Assembly (NCBI GenBank): GCA_029721515.1
Contig: CM056570.1
Span: forward strand, 6,810,601 to 6,874,600
DNA length: 64,000 nt
Reading direction: 5' to 3'
Source: Synanceia verrucosa
Lineage: Eukaryota; Chordata; Actinopteri; Perciformes; Synanceiidae
Of the stretch, positions 49,040 through 62,479 are shown piece after piece (positions within the stretch are counted from its first letter, which is position 1; every line of letters starts with the position of its first letter). The position numbers were made by a program, and so were the translations under genes. The notes under the pieces are model-generated. The model was given only the letters and a program-made list of their open reading frames with translations. It did not search any database and was not told where the DNA came from.

Positions 49040-49969
49040 TAGCTTGCATTCTGTTCATAAAATTTAGTGAAAATATTCCACAAATAAAATATGTTTAGCT
49101 GTGCTTAAGTTGTTACACTTTACCCCTCCAATAATATCTAAAGAGCTATGATTTGTAATGAGGTGCAAGTGCAAAGCAGCACATACCTGTTGCACATTTG
49201 CAACCCTGCTACATATCAGTGTTTCATTGTGTTTTGTGTTGTTGATGTTGTCATTTTGTATTCTGTTTCTTGCTGCAGAATAAATTTCCCCTCATGAGAT
49301 AATAAAGATAACCTAAGTACACGTGGGCCAGGCCAAATTGGACGGTTTGGGATTAGAAATGTAAAGTATTCAACAGTCCAGTTGAATACAGTCCTAAAGA
49401 AGGACCACAGGACAATAAGAACCTCACGCGACTTATGAACTTCTTTTTTCTTTTGTGATGGTAATGATCAAAACAGACTCCTTGGGTAGACTTTAATGGC
49501 AGAGACTGAATAAACCCAGCCCAGCTTGGGTCCCAGATCAGGTCTTGAACACATCTCAGTTTAGCTTATAAGACATATTTTTAATTATCAGCAACTAAAG
49601 TGAGCATTTCTTAAAAGGAATGTGGGCTACAGTATATCCTCAGCACCAAGTGGAGTAGTGTGTCTAATGATGTTGTATGCACTGTCAAACAAAGACAATA
49701 AAGGCATTTGATTGTTGTGTCATATTGTTTGTATGTGATGTGTGGACACGTTGATGGCTAATTTCACTGTTACTTATGATCAGTGACAGTAAAGGCTTTC
49801 TAATTCTGATTGTTCTGATAATTTCCAGGTTAAGAACAAATTCACTGAGGCACAGCATGACACTAGCCAATAGGTGTATTTTGAAAAATCAGACTCAGTT
49901 TGAGACCTGGTTGAGGGAACTGATGGACAGTTTACATAAGGAGAGACTAATAGAACACGTTTGTTTTTA

Positions 49970-50120
49970 TTTTGAAAATCCCAACCGGAACAGCTATGTC
50001 GTTGCTAGGCGTTTGACTTGACAGATGGGAGACGAGAGACGCTCCTCTGGGCTGTCCCTCTATCTCTCTCTCTTTCAGTCCGTTGGTCCATCCCGGTTCC
50101 CATTGTCTCCTCTTTCTCAC
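49970..50120 (+). promoter_or_regulatory. NKAIN2: Probable NKAIN2 promoter region
   Basis: CpG frequency rises sharply from about 49985, in contrast to the AT-rich upstream DNA. An RFX half-site-like word, GTTGCTAGGCG, lies at about 50001-50011, and a CT-rich initiator-like tract at 50061-50080. No TATA box is seen at the expected spacing, as is usual for CpG-type promoters. The transcription start is inferred only to this interval. Confidence 0.4.
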
Positions 50121-50920
50121 TCCTTCAAGACGAACCGGAGCCGATAAAAGAAACTTAGCCGTTATTCCGGTCATATCGCTTCGTGTGCGCTACCTTTCGC
50201 GGGTTTACCTCGACCCGAAGTCTCACCCTTGTGTCTCTTCATCCGAAACGTGGACACGCTTTGTGTCTCTTTGTTGTTGTTGTTGTTTTTTTCAGGTGTT
50301 TTCCCTGTAGAGGCAGTGAATTAAACCGACAAAACGGCGGTTGTGTTGTGGAGCTGCCGGTGGGGACGAACCGGAGGAGGAGGAGGACTTGTTAGCCAAC
50401 ACGGACGCCGGAATCATCTTTTAGTGGCCGGTGACATTATCAGAACATACAGGGTGGATAAAACCCCAAATTCACAGGAAGGAAGCAAAAAAAGCTAATA
50501 CACTGGATTATGACCACCGGGTTTGGAGGTAACGGAAGGCTGTTTTTGTTACGGTGTGAATGAGAGGATGTTGCCGCTACATGCACGTTACTTCCCCTGA
50601 GAGGAGAGGGTCCATCAGAGGAGGCAGGGGCCACTTTCACTTGTTTTCTCCACCCTGAAACAAATCAAGCAGTAGCAATCAACCAAATCCAAGTGGCGCC
50701 TAATCGGATTATTAAATCAAAAGAACAATTAATCTGCGGGATATATCACCATCTCCCCACGATTTCACAGCCTTTTGGTGTTTGTGTGAAGTGGCTTCTG
50801 CTCATTCTGTGACAAGGATGCGACTGGTCGACGTGATTGTGGACTCTCCAGTCCAGTAGATGGACAAAGTAGTCCTTTTTGTGGACATAATTGAGAAGTC
50901 ACTTTGTTTGAGTAGTCAAG
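50080..50920 (+). other. NKAIN2: Probable NKAIN2 non-coding exon 1 (5' leader)
   Basis: GC-rich sequence ends at a strong donor (GTCAAG/GTAGGT at 50920/50921). No long frame with a family match is present. It contains small upstream ORFs, for example an ATG at 50511 giving 17 codons and an overlapping ATG at 50559 giving 32 codons. An internal GAG/GTAACG at 50528 could serve as an alternative donor. The 5' boundary is approximate. Confidence 0.5.
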
Positions 50921-51099
50921 GTAGGTTTTGTGTGTATCAAGACAGCTACATGATCAGAAATCAGACTCAAGCAGCTGATTTATCATAACCTTCAGGTGCT
51001 TCCTCACACAGAACAATTTGTGGACTTGAATCACACCCTCCAAGGCCCATCTGGTATCTTTTTTGACCCCTGACCCCATGTGTGTTTTGTATAATCCAG

Positions 51100-51348
51100 G
51101 ACGTCACGTTAACCTGTCAGCAGCCCAGCCGTTTGAATGAAGTAGTTATTCCCCTGAGCTCCAGCGAGTACAGGGGCTGTACTCTGTTCGCTGAGGCCCA
51201 GCAGCGAGAGCCTCCACCGGGGCTGCCAGCCAGCCAGACGGCCCTTAAGGGAGAGGAGGCTTTTGGATTTGTGACGGTCCAGCTGGAGGATTTGGGACCA
51301 GAGTTTCTTTTCAACGTGGACCACTAGAGAGACAGGGAGGAGGACGCC
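51100..51348 (+). other. NKAIN2: NKAIN2 exon 2, untranslated part with minimal uORF
   Basis: A TTTTGTATAATCCAG acceptor ends at 51099. The leader starts GACGTCACG and holds a complete two-codon upstream ORF, ATG-AAG-TAG, at 51137-51145. A frame open from the acceptor to a TAG at 51325-51327 has no in-exon ATG of its own, so it is unlikely to be translated from this exon. Confidence 0.6.
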
Positions 51349-51402
51349 ATGGGGTGCTGTAGCGGCAGGTGTACCTTGGCCTTCATCTGTGGCATGCAGC
51401 TG
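51349..51402 (+). CDS. NKAIN2: NKAIN2, first coding exon (18 codons)
   Basis: The ATG (GACGCCATGG, good context) opens MGCCSGRCTLAFICGMQL, then a CTG/GTAAGT donor. This N-terminus is diagnostic for the NKAIN family (Na+/K+-transporting ATPase-interacting proteins), small four-pass membrane proteins that bind the ATPase beta subunit. The FICGMQL ending fits NKAIN2 better than NKAIN1, 3 or 4, and triadin as divergent neighbour supports this. NKAIN2 genes have very large introns after this exon, so the rest of the protein (about 190 residues) lies beyond the window. Membrane segment 1 starts in this exon. Confidence 0.9.
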
Positions 51403-54022
51403 GTAAGTGTTGATATTGATCCTAAATGGGCAGATCAGTCAATGGGAAATAAAGGCTTTTATTTTGTACATGATAAACAAAAAACACACGTGAAAAGACA
51501 TAAGGCGAGGTTTGGTCGGTGGAAAAAGATGGATGGCTGAAAGGTCATATTTCAGAAGTTAATAGGTGTGTTAAAGGTCATGATACAAACTGGGATCTGG
51601 TTTCAGGGACAGACTGACAAATGGCTGGATTGAAAGAATGAATGGCTGTTGGTGGGAGCTCGGCGCTAAGAGTCCATATAGAGCAGTGATGGATAGACGG
51701 AGGCTGGGAGTGATAGATGTTGGCAGAGGAGGTAAAGGACGGATGGATGGCAGGTGGATGGATGTACGGGGCATGTATGTGTGATTTATGGGTAAGAGGA
51801 GTATGTATGGAGGGAGGAAGGCATGGAGCTGATACAGGCTCATGGTATCAACTCTCTGTGTTGGTCTCTTCTTGTACCTCATTCTCTCATCACCATCTGC
51901 ATCAGGCGAGACAATAGGGAGGGAGGGATGGGTCTGTAAGCGTGTGTGTGTCTGTGTGTGTGTGTGGTTATACATGAAAGTAGGAACACAAGTGCTGACA
52001 TCAGTTGTGTACATCCTCCACATCAAAAGGAGGATCTAATTTATAGCTCAAATGACAGGTCAGCTCGACCAACCAAGAATTACCAAATAGTTCACGCTCT
52101 GGTTAAAAGATGTCCAGGACAGCAACAGCAGCAGAGAGATTTTCATCAGATTTTTTTTTGTCAGCATCCAATCATATGGAGAGAAATCCCATCACAGGAA
52201 AAAGAAGAGAAAGTTAACACGACATTGACACACTAATAGAATTGATACACCTGAGGGAAATGTCTCTTTAGCTGCTAAACGCTTGTCCCTAACTTTTGTC
52301 TGTCTGCTGCTGCTTGTTGCTGGAGCTGCGACTGGGGACGAACGAATGAAACAACAGTAAGTCGAGAGACGTTAAAAACGCTCAGCAGAGCTGGAGGGAA
52401 CTGCAGAGTCAGGGGGTGATAAATCTCTGTGGGTTTGTCACCATATTAGCAGCACCTTTCACATTAAACACAGTCATTTGCCCCATTATTGCTTGGTGTT
52501 TCGATTGCTGTCGTTATTAAGCTCCTCACTTTGACTGCACATAATTATTACGGCACATAGTGTCAGCAGGAATAACAGCTACAGCTGTGGAAAGAAGTGC
52601 AGGCAAGATTGTGTGGATGCTGTATCCTGGAAAATGAAGGACGTCATCGTTTTCTTTAAATGCAGCAGTCGTAGGGGAGACGTATAGGAACTGAGGACAT
52701 ACTGTGGCATAGATCGGGACATTGTATAATGTGCACTGATACATAAACATGAGCAGAAGTGCTTGAGCTGTGACATTCCCAGCTCATGGAGTCATGTACA
52801 GTACGTGCAAACTGAAGACCTTTTGTCACGTTGAATAGGACACTGTTACAGACGTAATACCCTTTCTGTTTCTATTATATGAAAATCTAATTTGCCAGAG
52901 GATGTAAAATCGTATGACGCTCGTTGGGCCAGTGTGTTAAAAGTCCATTGTGCTGTGAAATGTGGCATTTTAATCCTTATTTTAAAATCCTTTTTTGGAG
53001 CAACAGCTGTGTAAAGCCAAGCATGCGTCTACCGTAGGACACCAATGATGTGCTGTTCATACTTGAAACACACCATTGTGCTGTAAATGGGGATGCTGCG
53101 TGTCTCTGTAGGTGAAAAGGAAGGGAGTGTGTGTGAATGAGATGCTGTCACAGTGATAGTCATTGTGTCTAATGCGGTGGAACTAATGCTATGCCATAGT
53201 CAACAACATGTTTTGCTCTGTTAACTGTTGTAATAGCTAAGCCAGCTGATGCCACCACTAGCTGTGTTGGAGGTCTATGTTACAGTTTGGCCGTGCTCTG
53301 TTAGTTCTGCTGTAGTCGCTGCCATTTAGACATAAGCCTCGTGATGGTGAAATCTTCACACACACACACACAAAACCACTAATTCTAAGGATAAAGATAT
53401 GAAGTTATTGTAGTGTCACTGCTGTTAGCCACAGGAAACCGCACTGCTCATGCTCCTCAGTGTTAAAAGCGACCTAATTGACCACAGATTAAAAGATGGC
53501 CTCGTTCTCTGCATGCCTCTCTGCGAACCCCCCTGCTGGAAGCAAATTGTTTTTGCCGTGTGAGCTTCCGATAGTCGAGCAGAAAACAGTGCCGGTCAGC
53601 ATGTCTTATGTAGTGGAACTGATGTCTTAATGTAACACATCATTTTTTCCCTCCTGCTTCATTAGTTGACTTAATTGGTGAGAGGTGATGTGACTGTAGG
53701 CGAGCAGAGATCGATGATCCAGGGTGGAGATGTGTCACAGCTGACGTCACCATGAGTAGACTCAGTCCCCCCCCCAGGTTGAACTCTGCCAGCCTCAGAG
53801 TAAATGTGCATGTTGATGAAGGTTTTTTTGATTGTCAAACCACAGTGCAATGGACCAAATTAGTTTTTATTAATTTAAGATCATTTTTCTGCTTTCCTGC
53901 AGCTGTTACTTTCTGTTCATTTCAATGTGTGCGACTAATTGTCATCTTCATTACTGAATAAACTGCCATTTCTTTTAATTAAAGAAATTTAATTAAATTA
54001 ATTTAAATTTCTTTTAAAGGAA

Positions 54023-54574
54023 TTAAAGGTATGTAGGATTGTGGCCAAAACTGGTACTGCAATCACTTTCAAATTACTGTAGAGCGGTGTCTCCCCTCTC
54101 CCTCTCCCCTGACTAGAGGTTGCCAGCTCGGCTACAGGAACGGAAGGGTTACAGTGAAAAAAAGCAGCCACCTTGGGCATCACCATGGACACTTAGAAGG
54201 AGTAAAATGTGCCGGAGGAGAGCTGTGGAGGGCGGGGGTCAGTGATGATAGTGGCTGACCAGGAGTGCTCCTACCCATCTGTCTTCAAATTCTTCTCCAC
54301 TTTCAGCCGTCTCCATCTTTTAAAGGCTTCTCCTTTACAAATCCTTGTTTTATTTCAGACTTTGTCACAACGTATTTCGGATTCATAATGAGGTCTTTTA
54401 GGTTTTGTAACGTTAGACGTTATTTATCCGACACATTCATGCCCTCATCCTGGCTGGACTACTGTTGTCAGTGAAATAAGTATTTGAAATGAACATGATT
54501 TCTTAATGTCTGGTGACATACCAGGGCCATTTTATGATTAATTTAAATACATTTCTTACATATTGTACCTTCAA
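54023..54574. mobile_element. Candidate MITE with TTAAAGGTA termini
   Basis: The left end TTAAAGGTATGTAGGATTGTGG and right end CTTACATATTGTACCTTCAA are imperfect inverted complements 552 bp apart. The left block (GGCCAAAACTGGTACTGCAA, CTAGAGGTTGCCAGCTCGG) matches a common fish repeat. Confidence 0.5.
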
Positions 54575-57064
54575 TTGATTTGATTTTAATCTATGGAATA
54601 TCCCAAAATACTCGCAAATACTCATCACAAATTTCTGAAAACCTGAGGTGGCATCTTCACATTTCATATGGAGGCAAAGATATTATTTTAAAGATGTTAA
54701 ATTTGTTTGGTTAGTGTACGTTAGTATAAATGTTGTTTCAAAGTAACTAAAGCTGCACCTCTAAGTGAGACGTTATGTCTATGTTGATTAATACAAAATC
54801 AACATCTAAAAATGGCAGGTTGCAGTTTTACTGGAAGTTAAATTCTAAATTAAACTTCACAAACGAGGAAATGAAGGAATTTTCCCCCGATTTCCCTATA
54901 TCCTCTTTTCTTGGGAAAAGAAGACATGAAATTGGGTTATGCAGTAAGATTAATGTTGCGACACATACGAACTGTAAAAAGTGTGTCAAAGCGCTGTGAG
55001 CTGAAGTGAGAAAAAACGTAAAGTTTGTACTAAATAAATCAGATCTTAGCACATCAGACGGTGTTTTTAACCACCATTTTCTCACACTGGTGACACACAC
55101 ACACTCCAGGTGACTCACTATCTGTTGCAATGGTTGAGGATTATGTTGCTATATCAGTCTGCACACCCACCAACTGCTGTCACTAAGACACATTCTCAAT
55201 CATCCAATGGCGGCAAAGGGTGGCCTCACTCCATTAGCTGGTTTGGTGGCGCTCGGGCAGACGGTTAGTGGGTGTTTATGTTAATTATGTTGTTGGTGTG
55301 TACGGTAATTGATGGCACAAAATGGAAGTAGAATCATACCTTCTAGAGAATAATTACAGAGACTATCTCATAGAATACATGTGAAATTTATCTTAAAGGG
55401 TAGATAGACTGACATATATGTGGATTAACTGGAAGAGCAACACTCATTTTTGTTATTATCCTGACAGAAATCTCCAGAAATGTCTTCAGTCAGTGATCAC
55501 CCAAATGTTCCAAATGAAGATGACGTTAACTGTAACAAGCTTGGACGTTCAAAGTGGTCGCAGGTTATCTGAGATGCAGTGTTTGTCCATCTGCAGCGCT
55601 ACATTCCTGTGACATTTCCTCCATCGAGGGACATAATGAATAAATTACCAGCTGGAAGCAGTGATGTGAATGCAGAAATGCTATCTCTTCATGTGCTGCC
55701 GTGTGTGTTACAGTACCTGATTGCAAAACAGTTGTGAGCAGTCATTCATACCCAGAAGTCAATACTCATAGGCGATGCATTTCAGTGGGGGGAAAAAAAA
55801 ACCACAGATAAATCGATGCAGCCCACAGTTCAAAGATATTTTGATTTTTTAATATGCAAAACTTGAAATGAAACAGGAAACTGGTGACTCAGTTTCTGTT
55901 TATTTGGTTTGCAAATGAAAATTAATTGTCCATTTTGAGTTTTTGTGAAACAGTTCTCCCACTCAATCTAGTCTGGTTCAGCTCCCGTAAAATTTTCTGA
56001 TATTCAGTCGCAGTTATTTTGCAGTATGCTGGGTGTGCATCAAGCTGTTCAGCATTTCCAAGCAAATCTACTTTGAGAGAGCTTTGAGTTGAAAGTGAAC
56101 GGCGCTTCTGCACTCCAGCAACAAACCTAATCTTCAGACCTCCTTCCTCATTGGCACAACTCAGTGAGATAAAAAGGCTTTCCATCCTTTATGTACAACG
56201 GTGCTTTCAACAAGGGCCACACACAAGCTCAGCTGCAAGTCTATAGATTTTCCATTTTTTCTTTTTTTTTGCAGTCTCTAATTTCTCAGTTCCCCCAGGT
56301 CTGTATATTTTTATATATGCCTACTGTCTCTGCCGATGTCTTTCTTTGCCTTTCCATCTCTTTATCTGTCTCCAGCTCCTCTCCCTGCCTCTCTGTCTCC
56401 ACTCGCTAAAATGCAGCCAACACACCTTGGCCACCGACTTGACTGGCAATCTGTTCAACGTGTTTCAATAGAGTCTGTGCACAAAACAAAACAAGCTTTC
56501 ACACGCTGGTCTTGTTGAGGTAGCTCTATTGTGCCCAATCAGCCCGACATCAGACCTGGAACCTTTTAGATCAGTCCAAGCTGCCTTCCTATTGTTCAGG
56601 TTGTTCTCTGTGATAAAAGATTATTGTTCTAGTTGTCCTTTCAGTTGTCAGTAAATACAGTCTCTTGAAAAGTGCTGGCCTCTTGATGGTGAATGCAGTT
56701 ATAAGGTGGTTTAGAGGTGCTAAAAACAGAAATAGGCCTTGTAGGAGCCACTGGTGATGAGTTGTTGTACTTGTTGAGGGCTTCTATTTTTACATTTATG
56801 TCTCTTTTCTTAGTAATTGACTGTTTGCTGTTCGTAACCCCTCTGTTAATGTTACTTCACTTGCTTAGGTTTCCATTCTGACCTATATGCAGTTTATAAC
56901 GATAAGTACAGTAAATTTACCACCCAAAATTTCCTCAGTAGGTCCTTGATTTCAAGTGAACAAATACAGGTTTTACCAGCTGAAACACTTAAGTTGACTG
57001 AGATTCCCACAGACTTTTCAATGTTTCCAGCAAGTTTGATTTCAAACAAAAAGCCTGTATTACC

Positions 57065-57336
57065 CCTAATTTCCACCAGATGTGGAACGACCCAACGATG
57101 TTTTGTCGGACCCGGTACATTTGCATTCAAATTAATGTGACGTGCCGACGCCTGCCGAAACAAATCGACAGAGCTTCTATTTTTGTTGGACACACGGTGC
57201 ATGAATTCAGTACCGTGTGTCGATGTCCGACAGCAGGAATCTCAATATTCCAGCTGTCCGGCGGAGTCGCAGCAGCAGGCGCATCTGGTGGGTATTGACG
57301 GACGTCGGCGTCGTTCCGCTTCCAGTGGAAATTAGG
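57065..57336 (-). mobile_element. MITE with ~26-bp terminal inverted repeats (family A, copy 2)
   Basis: The ends CCTAATTTCCACCAGATGTG and GTCGTTCCGCTTCCAGTGG with AAATTAGG pair as inverted repeats. The inner order is the reverse of the copy at 21345-21776, so the two are inserted in opposite orientation. The interior is shorter than copy 1, a relative deletion. Confidence 0.75.
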
Positions 57337-58374
57337 CTTTGGAGTTTCATATTGTATTAAAGCTGATGATCTGTAGAGCACATGGACACTTAGCCCTAGT
57401 ATTATTTTCTGGAAAAATAAAAAAATCAATACATGTAATAATTTTAACATAACCCTTAAATTGTTTGGATGCTTGATATAGGAAAAATACATGATTTAGG
57501 CCAACGATCTTTGAGTTTGGTAAACATAATATTCTCTAAGGTGAGTGTGACTGACCTGAGAACTGTTTGAAATTTTTTTGAAAGTCAAAATTTTCATATG
57601 CGGCTCCTTGGCTCTCACATAGTAGATAGTCCTGTCCTGAACATGCTAATGTAGCTAATGACAATCACTTTGCCCTTTGGAAATAACACTAGGTTTCTAC
57701 TGCAGGTAGTGAAGTAAGGTCTGACATTGCAGTTTGTTTCTGTATATACTGTGTTTCTGAGTGTATCTTTTGAAGCGCATTTAAAATCAACACGCTAACA
57801 GCAGATTCACAATAGCATTTACACGCTTTATCACTTCACTTCACCAGGAAACATATTTCTGCTTCAGGAATTACACCTGCAGTGGCTGAACGTCCCCAAA
57901 ACAATTACAGTACTATTGACAGTCAGCCTCACCAGGCGATGTTCAGTTTATTTCGGGGCGGTGTGCTGTGCTGCTGTGATACACATTATCGTAGGTCAGA
58001 CAAATGGATCAGCTCCGTTCAAGCTTTTTAATTACTCTGTCGGAGCCTCTGCTTCCTCAAGTACACTAACACAGAATTAAAGTGCTTCTTCCTTTCTTAG
58101 ATATTTTGCTCTGGTTCATTGCAAATGAACTTTCTTTAAAGTGCTTGAAACAGTAGTCAGAGCTTCTCTAACTGCTTTACTGTCTCAGTGATGCTCCGCC
58201 AGTCGCATCACATCAGTCCAGTTCTGATCAGATTTTGATGTAAAAATGTCAGTTTTTTTGTAACCTATATTTAGCATGTGTCAAGAAATAAGTGATCAAG
58301 CAACTCAGAGATGCAGAATTAAAAGTGGGAAAATGTATTATTTTTCATCTCATGACGATTTTAAAATTTGGAAT

Positions 58375-58925
58375 TAGATATGCACCGATCCTGTTTTTTC
58401 CAATCCAATTTCGATACCTGGGCTGAGAGTATCGGTCGATACCTGATACCGATCCAATACTACTGATGAATGAATGAACCGTATACCTTGCCATGTGAGT
58501 GAATGCATCAGGCTTGACATAAACATTTGGCCTTGTTAAAAAAAGGTAACAAATTAACACAGATATAACTGTACTTAATTTATTTATTAACAAATAACTG
58601 TAATAAGTGTATATGAGCAGCAAAAAAAAATAACACTTCCATGTAAAGTGCACTGCAAACAGATATTTTAAAATGTAATATAAAATATAGCATGTTGCTC
58701 TGTGTTCTCTTATCACGGAGGGTAGCGGGATTGTGGGGGGAGCGGGTTTGCAAAATTAGATTAATTGCACAGCCCTACTCTGCAAGATGACGTAACCAGC
58801 GTTGTAAACCTAGAATTGAAGTGACTGGATCAGTATGCTGGATGGTCCTCATTCATCAGATATCCGATCCAGCTAATTAGTCCATAGCCGATGTCCGATC
58901 GCGGTATCGGATCGGTGCATTTCTA
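58375..58925 (-). mobile_element. hAT-type MITE with exact 8-bp target duplication
   Basis: The left end TAGATATGCACCGATCCTG and right end GGTATCGGATCGGTGCATTTC plus TA are inverted repeats. TTTGGAAT occurs immediately outside both ends (58367-58374 and 58926-58933). An 8-bp duplication is the hAT superfamily hallmark. The 551-bp body has no transposase; a 123-codon minus-strand frame inside is AT-rich and meaningless. Confidence 0.9.
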
Positions 58926-61900
58926 TTTGGAATGCTTATGTAGTCATGTGTTTCATACATCACATGGCCGCACTGTAAAGTGCAAGTAGCAGGGCAAGCC
59001 CAGCTCCACGCTGCTGTTGACAGCAATACACTGGGTGCATAATCAGGGAGGTCTGTTGTCATGGTGAGCAGTCGTCTCTAGAGGAGGGTCTGAAAACTCA
59101 GCATGATCAAACATTCTCTGCAGAAAGTTTTAGCAGCAGTAATTGACTTCTGCATGTTCCATTCAAAGCTGAGGAAGTTTAGCCGACACTAACTACTGGC
59201 CCATCCCAGATGTTATCGCTGTATCACGTCTAATTTAACTGATGCTGTCAAAGACGAACAGGTTTCAACATCTGGAATGTTTTGATTATATACTAATATT
59301 GTATAAGGTGCCTGCTTTGCTCATGCTGTTTGGTTGTAAATGTGGCACCATATTTGCAGTGGTAAAAAAAAAAATCAAAGCCGTCCATCAACAAGCTGTC
59401 AGCAAACAGCACATACGGTAACTCTGCACAACCTGGAGTCTCCAAGTTCAGTCAATACATTACGTTTTGGAGAAAGACCAACTTTTGCGATGGGAAAAAA
59501 TATGCAGTACTGTGCATTTTACGCTGGAATGTGTCCAAAGGATGGATCAGGAGGCTGTTAACTTAGTGCTGCTGCTGATGACAAGGTCTTTCACAACACA
59601 TCTGGAGGTGACCGAGCCTCTCTCTTCAATTGATCTCCAATGGCTTAGATAGAGTAACGGATGTGTGTAGCTGTCCTGGTATTTGAGCTCTACTCTTAGC
59701 TCCTGGTGTCATATTTAAGTCAATGAGTTGCTATGCAAAGCTGTGGTTGCCCCATTAGCATCTGTAGTATGGACATTTTCTTACATTAGTCTTCTCTGGC
59801 TCATACTCTCTATTTGCTAAGCTAATATATGTAATCTATTTCCAAAGACTACCCTGTCAGGACCAGGCTCACTGCAGCACCACTTTACTGCTTTTTTTGT
59901 CTTTGTAAAGCTTTATTATTGTTAAAACAGCATGAGTTCTCCACCCAGTTGAGATTGGGTCTTGTAGTGTAAAAGCATTTGGAGGCTCAGAAAGGGTGGG
60001 AAAACCATGACACTGTATCAGCTCACGCTGTCATCGTGAAACAGTCGGCAAAACAGTGTAAGGGAATCAGTGAAAAAGTGAAATCTTTTTTGTTTGAGTT
60101 GGAAAAGCTGACTCAATCTATATTCCTCCACAGCCCAGAGGAGGCTTTTAACTGAACTGTTACACAGTTGGGTTATTTGTTCTATAGTCTCAGGGATACT
60201 GACATAGTGTGGGATCACATCCACTGTACAGACCACAGTTTTTCCTCTCTTCCTCCAACAGTAGTGTAATTGGAGTGATTTATTAGTTTAGACATGCAAT
60301 GTTTTAGTTTAGCCAGGGATTTGACTTCATTTTAGGGAAGATTTTAGATCATTTTCTTAATTGTGATTAATATATTTTTTTCTTGTACATTCTGAACATT
60401 CTGTTATTTTGAGTTTGTCTCTTAGACCAGAGTCTTACACGATGTTAACTGGTCTGCAGTCAGCTGACACCCACTTAACAAGAGATGTAGTGAACTTCTT
60501 CCATTTAGTTTGATCCTCAGGTCTGTGGAGACTTGATCACTGCTAAATAGAGCCTTGACTCTTAGTATCCATCTGATTAGCAGCACTAGCATGCTTAGCT
60601 CATAGGTCAAACTTCTTCGCTGCTATTTTAATTCTTTTACACATGGTACATATTATGGTTGATTTGTCAACTGAGCCATCTAGGTGTTTTTGAAAATTAA
60701 CAAACAACTTTTTCAGAAGCTTATTGCTGACAAAATAGCAGCAGACCACTATTGTGATTCGAAAAGAAAATGTGTTTTGCTTTGACTTTAATTTAATCAT
60801 GATTAACTTCTTAACACTGACAGCCCTACTTCTTTTCTTAAAAGGCGGGCTTTTTCCTGGTCTGCTCGAAATACTTCAATACCCATGAGCCTCAGCCACC
60901 TATGTAGAACAAGCCTGTCAGAAGCCTGAATCAGAGCTGTTGCAAAAAATTAATCATTATTGCGATCATGAACAAAACATGCTTCCATAGTAGCTGAAGT
61001 TACCTAAATTTGACCCGGGGGAAAAAAAAAAGCATGTGAATGCTGGCTCACAAACAGAGCTTTGGTTGATGATAGTGGTAATGCTATAAGCTTGGCATGG
61101 CAATTTGATTTTTTTGTTTTTCTACTGTTGATCGAACCAGATATTTTCACATGCAGTTGTTCAGCTTTTGTGCTGATGATTCAACTGGGAAAGTTTTTGT
61201 GTCCATTCAAGTAAAAATGCTGCTGTCAACATCTATGACTGTCTATAGAGAAAGTGAATGCCCCTTGCCCTGCCTTGATTCTTGTGTTTCAGTTGTGGGA
61301 AGTTTATCTTTAGTCGCAACGGCAGTTATTTCATCTATGATGCAAAAAAACAAAGAAGTGTGAACAAGAAGAATAAACACAAAGCTCAGTTACACAGTTT
61401 CTATCTTTAGCAAACACATTGGTGTCTTCCTGTAGATTATGAGGTTTTGAAATCCTTCCAAACATGAAATAATCTCCTCTTCACCTCCAAAAAATCTTTA
61501 GCAAACACCTTAAACTGCCTCTGTGGAGGACACTGACAAAGTAAGACCAGTGTAGCCAGTTGCATTTGACTGCTCATCTCCTCAGAGCGATCCGGCGGCT
61601 AGAATTCTTCAAATTCCCGAGCAGATCTTTGAAAATCGCCTCTGGTCACATATCAACACTCAGCAGAGAGAGTGAGAGGAAAGTGAAGCGACGACATGCA
61701 ACAAAGGTCATGTACTGGATTTGAGCGAGCGACACCGCGGGCGGGTGTGTGTCTGCTGAGCTGCTAAGATGTGTATCGACGGTGCTGGAAGCTGACCTTG
61801 TGCGTGACCACCACTGATGGATGAGCTGATGGTGTTTGTCCGAATACCGCTGCCTCAATATTTACACACAGGAAGACAGGCAGCAGATATAAAGCTCGAC

Positions 61901-62479
61901 ACGAAGGGCGCACAGGCAGACGTGCAGACATACACTTGCTTTTTCTTCCAGTTTTATTCTAATACACTTGAAGCAGCCATGGTGCTCGCTGCTCCTGTTA
62001 TTGCTATTTACCCCTCAAGGTGAAACACTCCCCCATTGTTCTCTGAGAACTCGTATCCTGTTGATGTAGTTGTTGCTATTGTTGTTGTTGCCGCGAATCC
62101 TGATATTCCGCCTGCGCAGTCGTTTTTGATCTCATTACATCAAAGGAACGCTCGAATTAGAATGGCGAGCGACTGCAAAGCAATGCCTCGAGCTTCATTA
62201 CACATAATTATGAGATGGAGGTATGACTGGTGTCAGATGAACACCTCCTATGTGAAGGAAAAAGAACTATATTTCCAGAAAGACACTGAGATTTTGTTGA
62301 ACTTAATGGATTTAGGGGGAAAGTTGCCCAGCACAAAAAGGTGTATGAGATTACCAACAATATAAATATAAATATTTAGCTGGAGATAGCAAAAAAAGTG
62401 ACAGGGTGTTCAGGTGGGAGCAGTGCTGAAATTTCATTTCTGCTAATGATCTAACCGTCCTCCAATTAGCACTAAACTT

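Noticed and set aside
51571..52026. 151-codon minus-strand open frame
   Set aside because: Made of ATGG/CATC-type simple sequence inside NKAIN2 intron 1; Pro/Ser/Thr/His-rich with no domain.
58345..58716. 123-codon minus-strand open frame
   Set aside because: It lies within the hAT-type MITE and is an AT-rich by-product with no transposase motif.
62159..62365. Open frame at 62036-62365 as an NKAIN2 exon
   Set aside because: The peptide is charged and lacks the ERQIFDFLG-like start expected of NKAIN exon 2.
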